From DATLNF01 sp963765815 (GTDB lineage: Bacteria > Actinomycetota > Actinomycetes > BP-191): a stretch of DNA of 64,000 bases. Each line of letters opens with the position of its first letter. The stretch's first letter is position 1. The DNA lies in the NCBI GenBank assembly GCA_963765815.1, contig CAVXXT010000007.1, forward strand, positions 372,001-436,000, in the 5' to 3' direction. The notes under the pieces are model-generated. The model did not search any database and was not told the DNA's origin. It saw only the letters and a program-made list of their open reading frames with translations. Positions 31,790-42,571 of the stretch are shown piece after piece. The position numbers and the translations under genes are program-made.

Positions 31790-32874
31790 GTGCCCGCTCC
31801 CCCGGAACGTGACGACCAGCTGCTCGCGACCCTCGCCGCGGTCGCGCCCGGCACGGACCTGCGCGACGGCCTCGAGCGGATCCTGCGCGGCAACACCGGC
31901 GGGCTGATCGTCCTCGGCGCCAACAAGGTCGTCGACACACTCTGCTCCGGCGGCTTCGTCGTCGACGTCGACTTCTCGGCGACCCGGCTGCGCGAGCTGG
32001 CCAAGATGGACGGCGCGATCGTGCTGTCCGAGGACCTGTCGAAGATCGTGCGCGCGGCGGTGCACCTGGTGCCCGACCCGTCGATCGCGACCGAGGAGTC
32101 CGGCACTCGGCACCGCACGGCGGAGCGGGTCGCGAAGCAGACCGGCTACCCCGTCATCTCGGTCAGCCAGTCGATGCAGATCATCGCGCTGTACGTCGCC
32201 GGCCGGCGGTACGTGCTCGACCAGGGCGCGCGCGATCCTCAGCCGCGCCAACCAGGCGCTCGCGACGCTGGAGCGCTACAAGCTGCGCCTCGACGAGGTC
32301 GCCGGCACGCTGAGCGCGCTTGAGGTCGAGGACCTGGTCACCGTTCGCGACGTCGTCGCCGTGACCCAACGGCTCGAGATGGTCCGCCGCATCTCGAGCG
32401 AGATCGAGGGCTACGTCGATCGAGCTCGGCACCGACGGCCGGCTGCTCAGCCTGCAGCTCGACGAGCTGATGGCCGGCGTCGAGACCGACCGTGAGCTGG
32501 TCTGTCGCGACTACCTCGCGACCGGCAAGCGCGCGCGCTCGGTCGACGCGGTGCTCGAGGACCTCGACCTGCTGACACCCGAGGAGCTGCTCGACCTCGG
32601 CACCATCGCGAAGGCACTCGGCTTCGCCTCCAGCGCCGACGGCATCGAGGGTGCGCTGGCCCCGCGCGGCTACCGGCTGCTCGCCAAGGTGCCCCGGCTG
32701 CCTCGGCTGGTCGTCGACCGGCTGGTCGAGCACTTCGGCGCGCTGCAGAAGCTGCTCACCGCGAGCATCGACGACCTGCAGGCGGTCGAGGGCGTCGGCG
32801 AGTCACGGGCCAAGACCGTCCGCGAGGGCCTCAGCCGCCTCGCCGAGTCGTCCATCCTCGAGCGCTACGTTTAG
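31790..32874 (+). CDS. disA: Diadenylate cyclase / DNA-integrity scanning protein DisA, with two frameshifts
   Basis: DisA (about 360 residues after correction) makes c-di-AMP from ATP and senses DNA junctions. The DAC domain shows the DGA motif in KMDGAIVLS and the RHR motif in GTRHRTAERVA. The linker and C-terminal HhH domain follow in other frames: ILSRANQALATLERYKLRLD, then the HhH pattern LQAVEGVGESRAKTVREGLS. One extra base near 32225-32234 and one near 32418 explain the breaks; both lie in CG-rich runs beside GATC. All key residues are intact, so sequencing errors are likely. The product usually acts in DNA-damage and osmotic signalling. Confidence 0.9.
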
Positions 32875-32880
32875 CTCCAA

Positions 32881-32959
32881 CCCCGACTTCACCCACTCCC
32901 ACGTCGAATCGAGGCCCGAAATCGGCCTCTTGACGACGTCGTAGTGGGTGAAGTCGGGG
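32881..32959. terminator. 79-nt hairpin between disA and cheW
   Basis: A perfect 17-nt stem (32881-32897 with 32943-32959), further paired inside by ACGTCG and GAGGCC segments. It abuts the cheW stop (32960) and ends 6 bp after the disA stop region. The position between convergent genes suggests a bidirectional terminator. Confidence 0.75.
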
Positions 32960-33397
32960 TCAGCGGGTGAGGTTCACGGTGTCGGGGAGGGCGCGCAGGG
33001 CGTTGTCGCCGGCCATCGCGTCGACGTCGACCAGGAACACCGCGCCGGACGGGCCGCGCATGACCTGCTCGACGTAGCCGGGCAGGACGCTCTTGCGCTT
33101 CTCGTCAGCCTCCTCCGGCACGAGCAGCTCGGCCTCGAGGACTGCGGTGACCCGGTCGCACGCGAAGCCGTAGTCGCGGCCGCCGACGTTGAGGACCAGC
33201 ACGTCCCCTTCGGGAGAGGCCTCGGCGCGGATGTCGAGCACCGGCAACGACGTACCCCGCAGGTCGAGTACGCCGGCGAGCGGCCTGGTCATGCCGGGCA
33301 GGCGGGTGAGCTCGGCGAGCCGCACGACCTCGCGGACCTTCTCGATCCGCGTGGCGTAGTCGCAGCCGTCGAGCTGGAACGTCACGTAGTCGCTCAT
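32960..33397 (-). CDS. cheW: CheW-like chemotaxis coupling protein
   Basis: A 145-residue single CheW domain: YVTFQLDGCDYATRIEKVREVV, LTRLPGMTRPLAGVLDLRG (the classical RG turn) and VLNVGGRDYGFACDRVTAVL. CheW links receptors to CheA, but no receptor or CheA gene is in the window. The ATG at 33397 overlaps the cheR stop by 4 bp. It is the last gene of a Hpt-CheB-CheR-CheW operon. A signalling role other than motility is possible. Confidence 0.88.
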   Translation of the reverse strand: MSDYVTFQLDGCDYATRIEKVREVVRLAELTRLPGMTRPLAGVLDLRGTSLPVLDIRAEASPEGDVLVLNVGGRDYGFACDRVTAVLEAELLVPEEADEKRKSVLPGYVEQVMRGPSGAVFLVDVDAMAGDNALRALPDTVNLTR

Positions 33398-34911
33398 CCC
33401 GCGGTCCTCCTCGTGCCGGACAGCTGCCAGCACAGGTCGACGAGCTCGGCGACATCGCGCCCGCCGAGCTCTGCCGCCATCTTGTCGTCGATGTTGCGAC
33501 CCAGCGTCTCAGCCGCGGCCCGGTACGACCGGCCGGCGCCGGTCGTGTCGCCGAGCCGACTCTGCGCGCCGGCAAGGGCGAAGTGCGCGAAGCCGAGCGT
33601 CGGGTCGACGTAGATCGCCTTGCGCAGGTGCCCGAGCGCGTCGGAGTCGCGGCCGAGGTTGGCCAGCGCCAGCCCGCACAGGTAGTGCGCCTCCGCCCGC
33701 AGGGGCTCCGCCTCGGCGACGGCGCGAGCCAGCGTGACGACCTGCTCGTAGTGGCCCTGCGCCAGCTGGGCGCGCACCTCGACGATCAGGTCGACCGCCG
33801 CCGGGGCGGCGGGGCGCGGCGCCGGCCTCGCGGTCTCCACGGCCGACGTGGCCGGCGCGGCCGGGACGTCGGTGCCGTCGCCGTCGCCGGGCGGCCTGTC
33901 GCGCAGGCGGGGAAACGGGAGTGTCCGCGGCTTGGTGAGGACCTCCCACGCTGCCGACCGCCGCTCGGTCTTGGCCGCCCGCCGCTCTCCGTGAGGGGTG
34001 CCGTCGTCACCGGTACGCCGATCCGGCAGCACGGATCGGCGCTCACCCGCGGCGTTGGGCACACCGGCGCTGCCGGCGCCGTCGCGGCGGTAGACGAACG
34101 CGTCGCCGAGGGTCACCAGGCGGAAGGAGTCGTTGATCTGCCACAGCGTCTCGGAGTGACCGAGGAAGAGGTAGCCGCCGTCGGTCAGTCGTCCGTGCAG
34201 GCTGCCCATCAGCGTGCGGGTCGTGTCGCGGCCGAAGTAGATGGTGACGTTGCGGCACAGGATGAGGTCGATCGAGCTCGTCCGGCGAAGGGCGGCGGGT
34301 CGGTCACCAGGTTGTGGTGGCGGAACTCGACCAGCTCGCGGACCTCGGGGCGTACGACGTAGTCGCTGCCGTCGCGGATGAACCAGCGCGCGACGTCGGC
34401 CGGGTCGGCGACGCCGAGCGCGCGCGCCGTGTAGCGCCCGACGCGCGCGGCGTCGAGCGCGCGGGTCGAGATGTCGGTGCCGAGCGACCTTGATGTCCCA
34501 GCCGTCGAGCAGCGGCAGCAGCTCTCGGAGGAGCATCGCGACGCTGTACGGCTCCTCGCCGGTGGAGCAGCCGGCGCTCCAGATGCGCAGCCGCCGCGAC
34601 GCCGGTGGCGGCGTGCTTCACCAGGCCGGGCAGGACGTGCTGGCGCAGCGCGCGGAACTGCGGCGGGTTCCGGAAGAAGTGCGTCTCCTGGATGGTCACC
34701 TCGTCGAGCAGCGCCTGCATCTCGTCGGCGCCTGGGTCGTGCGAGCAGGGCGAGGTAGTCGGACGACCTTGGCGGCGCCGCATGCGCGCATCCGCTCGCC
34801 GACGGAGTAGGCGAGCGAGTCGCGCCGGCTCTCGTCGAAGACCAGTCCCGCGGTCCGGTCGAGGAGGGTGCGCACCTCGACGAACTCCTCGGAGCTGAGC
34901 TCGATCCTCAC
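33394..34911 (-). CDS. cheR: CheR-type protein methyltransferase with TPR tail, several frameshifts
   Basis: The coding sequence is split among three frames but each part is recognisable in order: the N-terminal CheR helix domain (SSEEFVEVRTLLDRTAGLVF), DEVTIQETHFFRNPPQF, the SAM-binding IWSAGCSTGEEPYSVA, SSIDLILCRNVTIYFGRDT with the catalytic core, a basic linker, then TPR-like repeats (AHYLCGLALANLGRDSDALG). Breaks lie near 34761-34766, 34740-34744, 34589-34597, 34480-34486 and 34277-34283. Net length is a multiple of three. CheR methylates receptor glutamates. The GTG at 34911 overlaps the cheB stop. Confidence 0.8.
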
Positions 34912-36167
34912 GAGGACGCTCCGCGCACGAGGGTGAGCAGCGCGGGTCCGATCTCGCCGATCGGCAGCTGGTGCTCCACCGCGCCGAGCGCGAAGGCGGC
35001 GTGCGGCATGCCGTAGACGGCGCGACGTCGCCTCGTCCTGGCCGAGCGTCGTCGCGCCCCTGTCGCGCATCGCCTTCAGGCCCACCGCGCCGTCGCGCCC
35101 CATGCCGGTGAGCAGCACGCCGATCGCCCCATCGCCGACCGAGTCGGCGATGGACGCGAACGACGCGTCGATGCCCGGCACGTGGAACTGCTTCTCCGGA
35201 GCGGGCTCGCAGACGACGCGCAGCTGGTCGCGCACCAGCAGGTTGCGGCCGCTCGGGGCGATGGTGATGGTGCCGGGCTGCAGCCGGCGGCCGGACTCGC
35301 CCTGCACGACCGGCAGCGGCAGCAGCCCGTCGAGCCAGCTGACCAGGCCGGGGATGAAGCCCTCGGCCATGTGCTGCACGACGAGGATCGACGGCGAGAA
35401 GTCGCGCGGCAGGTGCGACAGCAGCGTCGCAGCGCCTGCGGCCCGCCGGTCGACGCGCCGATCGCGACCAGCTGGGTGATCGTCGTACGCGGCGTGATCT
35501 CCGTCGTACGCCGACGTCCGGCGACGCGCTGCGCGGTGGCCTTCACCGCAGCCACCTTGCCGGCGACCGCGGCCGCCGGCTTCGGGATCGACCTGGGGGC
35601 CGGCCGCGCGGACCCCGCGTCATCCTCGGGTGCCGGCGTGACCGGTGCCGGGCTGGGCAGCGCGGTGGAGGTCGAGGCGGAGCCCCGGAGCCGGCCGCGC
35701 GGATGCGTGATGACGCGGACGCGCGCCGCGACGCGCAGCCGGCGGCGGATCTCGTCACCGTGCTCGTCGAGCCGACCGCCCTCGCCCCACGCGGGCTTGG
35801 CGAACACGTCGACCGCGCCCGCGGCCAGCGCCTCGATCGCGTTGGCCGAGTGCTCGGCGTCGACGAAGGCGGAGTAGACGACGATCGGCGTCGGGCGGCT
35901 CGCCATGATCCGCTCGATGGCCTCGATGCCGTTCATCAGCGGCAGGTCGAGGTCCATCAGGACGGCGGCCGGGCGCAGCCGCTCGACCATCGCGACCGCC
36001 TCACGGCCGTTGCTGGCCTCGCCGACCACCTCGAACTCGGTGGTGCTCTCCAGCGCGCTGCGCAGGAACCGGCGCTGCACCCGGGAGTCGTCGACGAGGA
36101 CGACCGGGACGCTGGTTACGACGGCGGCGGCCGGCTCCGGCGTACCGCTCGTGCGGTCAGTCGCCAT
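34908..36167 (-). CDS. cheB: CheB-type response regulator methylesterase, two frameshifts
   Basis: A 419-residue protein after correction: receiver domain (VVLVDDSRVQRRFLRSALES, phosphoacceptor Asp in VLMDLDLPLMNG, Lys in FAKPAW), a long Ala/Pro linker, and a CheB methylesterase domain with GASTGGPQAL (catalytic Ser), QHMAEGFIPGLVSWLDGLLP (catalytic His) and LLTGMGRDGAVGLKAM (Asp). Frame breaks lie near 35428-35430 (one base missing) and 35020-35024 (one base extra) and cancel. CheB removes receptor methyl groups or regulates other targets. The stop overlaps the cheR start. Confidence 0.85.
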
Positions 36168-36573
36168 GGCCCGTGCCCACCAGCCAGGGCCCGAGGAGCA
36201 CGACGAGCGTCTCCCCCTCGGTCACCGCGTCGCGCACGACGTCATCGGGCAGCGGCTCGACGCCGGCGTCGACGTGGTCGACCAGCGCCTGCTCACAGCG
36301 TCGGGCGTGGTACGCCGCGAGGTCCTCGCCCAGGATCACGGCGCTCGACGCGAGGGTGTGCGAGTGCTCGAGGACGACACGAGCCGCGTCGAGCGCGTGA
36401 GACGCGGCGAGCTGGGTGAGGGCGGTCTGCAGCGGGGCGAGCCGGGCGGTGACCTCGTGGGCGAAGGCCTCGCGAAGCCCCTCGGCCTGCTCCGCGCTCA
36501 GGGCAGGTCGGGGCGTCGGGGCATTCCCCTCTGCCACCTGAAGACCTCCACCTGACGTCGCGGGTGCTGCCAT
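36157..36573 (-). CDS. Hpt-domain-like protein of the chemosensory operon
   Basis: A 138-residue, mostly helical protein. The stretch LEHSHTLASSAVILGEDLAA resembles the Hpt consensus around the phosphorylatable His (xHxLxxxAxxLGxxxL), followed by a Glu-containing helix. Pro/Ala-rich ends flank the bundle. An Hpt protein could relay phosphate to the CheB receiver encoded next, whose start overlaps its stop by 11 bp. The match is by pattern only, and the His spacing is slightly unusual. Confidence 0.55.
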   Translation of the reverse strand: MAAPATSGGGLQVAEGNAPTPRPALSAEQAEGLREAFAHEVTARLAPLQTALTQLAASHALDAARVVLEHSHTLASSAVILGEDLAAYHARRCEQALVDHVDAGVEPLPDDVVRDAVTEGETLVVLLGPWLVGTGHGD

Positions 36574-36615
36574 CGATGCGTCGACCGGGCCGGCCGACGC
36601 CTTGAGCGTGCGCCG

Positions 36616-37287
36616 TCAGGCGCGCAGGGCGAACACGTCCCCGGGGCGCTCGATCGAGCCCAGCCGCCCCACCACGCGGTATGTCCCGGGGGCGACCGGC
36701 TCACGCCCCGCGGGGCAGCCCGGCTTGGAGCGGGTACGCGACCAGGTGACCGGGAAGGAGCGGGAGCCGCCGGCCGGGATGGTGACCACCTCGGCGTCGC
36801 CGCCGGGAGAGCAGTCGTCGCTGGACCAGACCCGGTCGCTGCCCGACACGACTCGCAGCTCACGCGCCGCGGCGCCGAGATCACGCGTGCAGGACACCGG
36901 GGCGCGGTTCTTCACCACGAGGGTGAGGCGCGGGCGGGCGCCGGCGGCGTACTCCTTGGCGTTGGCGGTCGCGGAGACCTCGATGTCGGTGTCGCGGCAC
37001 GGCTGGCCCTCCGGCCGGCCGGTCGGCGACGGCGACGGAGAGGGGGAGGTGGCCGGCTTGGCCGACGTGCTCGGGGCAGGCGCGGTGGTCTTCGCGGGGG
37101 CGGACGCGGCCGGTGATCGGCTGGTCGTGCCCGGCGTCGCGGTGAGCGAGTCCTTGCCGTCGCCGCCGCAGGCCTTGAGCACCGCGAGCAGGACGAGCAG
37201 CGCGGCGGCGAGGGTGATGACCCGCCGGCGCCAGTAGACGACCGGCGGCAGCGGACCGCGAGGGTGCATCAGCGCGTCGGCGTCCAT
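36616..37287 (-). CDS. Membrane-anchored extracytoplasmic protein with a BsuPI-like domain
   Basis: A 223-residue protein: one N-terminal hydrophobic segment (VITLAAALLVLLAVLKACGG, not a clean lipobox because Lys precedes Ala-Cys), a Thr/Ser/Pro-rich spacer (about 50-90), and a C-terminal beta domain (IEVSATANAKEYAAGARPRL, the Cys in APVSCTRDLG, IPAGGSRSFPVTW, GTYRVVGRLGS) like BsuPI-type protease-inhibitor domains of actinobacterial surface proteins. The ATG at 37287 is preceded by TACCAT, 7 nt away. The start overlaps no gene; mutY is divergent. Confidence 0.7.
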   Translation of the reverse strand: MDADALMHPRGPLPPVVYWRRRVITLAAALLVLLAVLKACGGDGKDSLTATPGTTSRSPAASAPAKTTAPAPSTSAKPATSPSPSPSPTGRPEGQPCRDTDIEVSATANAKEYAAGARPRLTLVVKNRAPVSCTRDLGAAARELRVVSGSDRVWSSDDCSPGGDAEVVTIPAGGSRSFPVTWSRTRSKPGCPAGREPVAPGTYRVVGRLGSIERPGDVFALRA

Positions 37288-37294
37288 CGCGAGA

Positions 37295-37321
37295 ATGGTA
37301 GTGGCCGCGTGCTCATAGCAT
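37295..37321. promoter_or_regulatory. Back-to-back candidate leaderless promoters (surface protein/mutY)
   Basis: The 40-bp divergent gap contains TACCAT on the minus strand (37295-37300), 7 nt before the ATG at 37287, and TAGCAT on the plus strand (37316-37321), 6 nt before the mutY ATG. Both fit the same leaderless spacing. The two promoters would overlap and may compete. Confidence 0.5.
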
Positions 37322-37327
37322 CGACGG

Positions 37328-38200
37328 ATGTCCGGTTCCGAGCTGGTCCGCACCCTCACCGGGTGGTACGCCGACCACGCGCGGGACCTGCCGTGGCGGC
37401 GCGCGGACGCCACCCCGTGGGCGGTGCTGGTCAGCGAGGTGATGCTGCAGCAGACGCCGGTGGCGCGGGTGCTCCCGGCGCACGCCGAGTGGCTCGAGCG
37501 GTGGCCGACGCCGCGTGCGCTGGCCGCGGACTCGCCGGGTGAGGCAGTGCGGGCGTGGGGGCGGCTCGGCTACCCGCGCCGTGCGCTGCGGCTGCACGAG
37601 GCGGCGGTCACGATCGTCGTACGCCACGGCGGTGCGGTGCCACGCGACCTCGACGAGCTGCTCGCGCTGCCCGGAGTGGGCTCCTACACCGCGCGGGCGG
37701 TGGCGTCCTTCGCGCACGGGCAGCGGCACGCGGTGGTCGACACCAACGTGCGTCGGGTCGTCGCGCGGGCAGCTGTCGGGACTGCCGACGCGAAGGCGTC
37801 AGCGGCGGCCGACCTGCGGCTGGTGGAGCCGTTGCTGCCGGACGAGGACGGGGCTGCGGCAGTGTTCAGCGCCGCGCTGATGGAGCTCGGCGCGACGGTC
37901 TGCACCGCGCGGGCGCCGCGCTGCGACGTCTGCCCGCTGGCTGCGACATGTCTGTGGCGCGCGGCCGGCTACCCGCCGCTCGACCAGCCGGTACGGCGTA
38001 CCCAGGCGTGGGCCGGCACCGACCGCCAGGTCCGTGGACGGCTCCTGCAGGCTCTGCGCGATGCGCCCGGAGCGCTGCCCGCGACGGCGCTGCACGCAGT
38101 GTGGGACGAGCCGGCCCAGCGCGACCGTGCCCTGGCCGGCCTGCTCGCCGACGGCCTGGTCGAGCAGGACTCCCGCGGCCGCTTCCGGCTGCCGTCGTAG
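37328..38200 (+). CDS. mutY: A/G-specific adenine glycosylase MutY
   Basis: MutY (290 residues) removes adenine opposite 8-oxoguanine. EVMLQQTPV has the catalytic Glu, LPGVGSYTARAV is the helix-hairpin-helix, VVDTNVRRV carries the catalytic Asp, and C-x6-C-x2-C-x5-C (CTARAPRCDVCPLAATC) holds the [4Fe-4S] cluster. The C-terminus is short: the NUDIX-like domain that recognises 8-oxoG in E. coli MutY is reduced to about 75 residues, as in some actinobacterial relatives. Confidence 0.94.
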   Translation: MSGSELVRTLTGWYADHARDLPWRRADATPWAVLVSEVMLQQTPVARVLPAHAEWLERWPTPRALAADSPGEAVRAWGRLGYPRRALRLHEAAVTIVVRHGGAVPRDLDELLALPGVGSYTARAVASFAHGQRHAVVDTNVRRVVARAAVGTADAKASAAADLRLVEPLLPDEDGAAAVFSAALMELGATVCTARAPRCDVCPLAATCLWRAAGYPPLDQPVRRTQAWAGTDRQVRGRLLQALRDAPGALPATALHAVWDEPAQRDRALAGLLADGLVEQDSRGRFRLPS

Positions 38201-38296
38201 CGGCCGGCGGGCCCTCCCCGCGTCGCCGTTCCATGATCATGAGCGTCCCGCGGCAATAGGGCGCTGCTGTCCGCTCGTCGATCGGCGGCGCGGACG

Positions 38297-38334
38297 CGAA
38301 GAGGCGGCCGCCCCGAGGGACGACCGCCTCTTCG
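38297..38334. terminator. Hairpin between mutY and clpC
   Basis: CGAAGAGGCGG (38297-38307) pairs perfectly with CCGCCTCTTCG (38324-38334). It lies between convergent mutY and clpC, 16 bp before the clpC stop. Confidence 0.65.
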
Positions 38335-38349
38335 GCGTACGGCGTGGTG

Positions 38350-40893
<2,544 letters not shown>

Positions 40894-40948
40894 GGTGTCG
40901 CTCCCTCACGGGCGTGACCCGATGCCGTGGTGGCACCTGGCCTCCCGC

Positions 40949-40954
40949 ATGCTA
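40949..40954 (-). promoter_or_regulatory. clpC: Possible -10 box upstream of clpC
   Basis: TAGCAT on the minus strand, 55 bp before the clpC start, with no good -35. A ClgR-type operator was looked for and not found convincingly. Low confidence. Confidence 0.25.
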
Positions 40955-41085
40955 TCCCCGCAGCCGCTGGGTCATACGTCGTTCGCTGCGGTGGGTCAGT
41001 CGGTTGGTCTGGGTCGTCGGTGATGTGGTCTCGACCTGTTCCAACTCACCCGTGAGGGGCGGTGTTCCCCCGAGTCCGAAACGCC

Positions 41086-42060
41086 CTAGTCGAGGTTCAG
41101 GAAGAGCCCGAGAAATGCCGTGCCGTCGTACGCCGGCGTGGTCGTCTGATCCTGTTGCAGCCGGTAGCTGACCGGGTCGAGCGTCGCGTACGCCGCGACG
41201 ACACCGTTGGGCGGGTCATCTCCGACGAAAGTGCGCTGGCCCCCGTGTCCTGAGTAGGGCGTGGGCGTGCCGCCCGTGACCAGCTGAGCGGCTGATTCGG
41301 CGGCGCGCGAGCTGCAGGCCGTCGCGCCATCGACCGGATCGGTCGCTCGGGTCGTCTCCGGGTCCGCAGCAGCGAGGCACCAGCCCCCGGCGATCGTGCT
41401 GCCCGTGTGGCTCCGCACCAACCCGCTGATGAAGGCGAGTCCGGGGCGGCGCAGCTCGTGGTAGTCATCGGAGACGAAGCGCGCGCCCGGCGCATCGGCC
41501 AGCGACTCCTGGAGAGAGGTGACCGCGGGCTGGCTCGGGCGAAGCCGCGAGGTCCCCGCCAGGCCGTGTAGGCGCAGGCTCGCCGTGACCGGACCGCCGT
41601 CGGCCAGGATGAACAGGCGGTACACGCCGGCAGGCAGGTGAATGGTCGAGTCCTCGTCCTGCGTGACTCCGGGGCCGAACCCGAAGGTGACCAGCGTGGG
41701 CCGATTCGGGCGGCAGGCCATGCCGGTGCACATCCCGTAGGACAGGTACACCAGGGTCGCACCATCGCTGGCCCGCTCCCGGTGTGTCCGAACGGCGGTG
41801 TTCTGGGTCAGCACGAGGCCAGTGATGCGACCGACTCCCGACACGGTGATGTCAGGGTTCTGCTGCACCGTGAGGTCGCCGAACGACCCTTCCCCGGACA
41901 CGCTTACGGGGGCGGGCAGCCGAACCAGCATCGACCTCGAGGCGTCCGCGGTGATGGTGTTCGAGTGGCGTAGGGCTGTGGTGGTCGCGGCGGGAGCAGC
42001 AGATGCGGCCGAGCCGGTCATCGCGGCAAGGCAGACGAGCAGCAGGACCCGGCGCAGCAT
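41086..42060 (-). CDS. Secreted protein of unknown function
   Basis: A 324-residue protein with a clear signal peptide (VLLLVCLAAMTGSAASA), then a beta-rich body with LPAGVYRLFILADGGPVTA near residue 148, a Cys pair at TGMACRPN and another at GWCLAAADPE/GATACSS, and an ending YDGTAFLGLFLNLD. Its signal peptide, the PAGxYRLxxxAxxGP block and the terminal strand resemble the secreted protein at 13810-14619, suggesting distant paralogues. GGAGG precedes the ATG by 6-7 nt. No known domain was recognised. Confidence 0.75.
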   Translation of the reverse strand: MLRRVLLLVCLAAMTGSAASAAPAATTTALRHSNTITADASRSMLVRLPAPVSVSGEGSFGDLTVQQNPDITVSGVGRITGLVLTQNTAVRTHRERASDGATLVYLSYGMCTGMACRPNRPTLVTFGFGPGVTQDEDSTIHLPAGVYRLFILADGGPVTASLRLHGLAGTSRLRPSQPAVTSLQESLADAPGARFVSDDYHELRRPGLAFISGLVRSHTGSTIAGGWCLAAADPETTRATDPVDGATACSSRAAESAAQLVTGGTPTPYSGHGGQRTFVGDDPPNGVVAAYATLDPVSYRLQQDQTTTPAYDGTAFLGLFLNLD

Positions 42061-42116
42061 CAGAGTCCTCCGTGAACAGCCGGCACGACCACGGCCGACG
42101 CCCCTGCGGATCGGCT

Positions 42117-42470
42117 CTAGTGGGCGGCCTGGTACTTCTCGAGGACGTCGGCGCCGATGCGGCCGCGCTCGCTCACCTTGATGCCGTTGTCACGCGCCCA
42201 CTGGCGGATGTGCTGCACCTGCGAGCGGTCCATCGACGTCGAGCCGCGACGGGCCCGGCGGCCGCTGCCGGAGGAGCTGGGCGCGCTGGCGCCACGGCCG
42301 GCCCGACGGGCGGCGGCGACAAAGGGGGCGAAGGCGTCGCGCAGCGCCTGGGCGTTGCCGGCGCTGAGGTCGATCTCGTAGCGGGTGCCGTCGAGGGCGA
42401 ACTCGACCGTCTCCGCCGCCTCGCCGCCGTCGATGTCGTCGACGAGGGTGACATTGATCTTCTGCGCCAT
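42117..42470 (-). CDS. lsr2: Nucleoid-associated protein Lsr2
   Basis: Lsr2 (117 residues), the actinobacterial xenogeneic silencer. It has an N-terminal oligomerisation domain (INVTLVDDIDGGEAAETVEF, TRYEIDLSAGNAQALRDAF), a basic linker, and a C-terminal AT-rich-DNA-binding helix pair with IRQWARDNGIKVSERGRIGA, whose Arg-Gly-Arg inserts in the minor groove. The ATG at 42470 follows GGAAGG. The promoter upstream is unusually AT-rich and may be bound by Lsr2 itself. Confidence 0.96.
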   Translation of the reverse strand: MAQKINVTLVDDIDGGEAAETVEFALDGTRYEIDLSAGNAQALRDAFAPFVAAARRAGRGASAPSSSGSGRRARRGSTSMDRSQVQHIRQWARDNGIKVSERGRIGADVLEKYQAAH

Positions 42471-42517
42471 GGAAATGCCTTCCGTGGAAATGAATGTCTG
42501 GGCCCCCGCCGCGTCAG

Positions 42518-42550
42518 ACAATAGCCCTCGATATCGCTCATGCAATATCG
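42518..42550 (-). promoter_or_regulatory. lsr2: Candidate lsr2 promoter with a flanking inverted repeat
   Basis: TTGCAT (42540-42545), a 16-nt spacer and TATTGT (42518-42523) on the minus strand. CGATAT (42529-42534) and ATATCG (42545-42550) form a 6-bp inverted repeat around the -35 region, in one of the few AT-rich patches of the window. Autoregulation by Lsr2 is plausible. Confidence 0.55.
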
Positions 42551-42571
42551 CCGGTGCGGAATGTGGAGGGA

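Noticed and set aside
31790..32874. Programmed frameshifting in disA
   Set aside because: Two separate +1 insertions without slippery sequence or pseudoknot, in a gene not known for recoding; sequencing error is simpler.
37328..38200. mutY as a truncated gene
   Set aside because: The core and FeS motif are complete and similar short forms occur in other actinobacteria; no frame disruption is visible downstream.
40894..41085. ClgR operator upstream of clpC
   Set aside because: A GTTCGC occurs but the expected partner GCG at fixed spacing does not.
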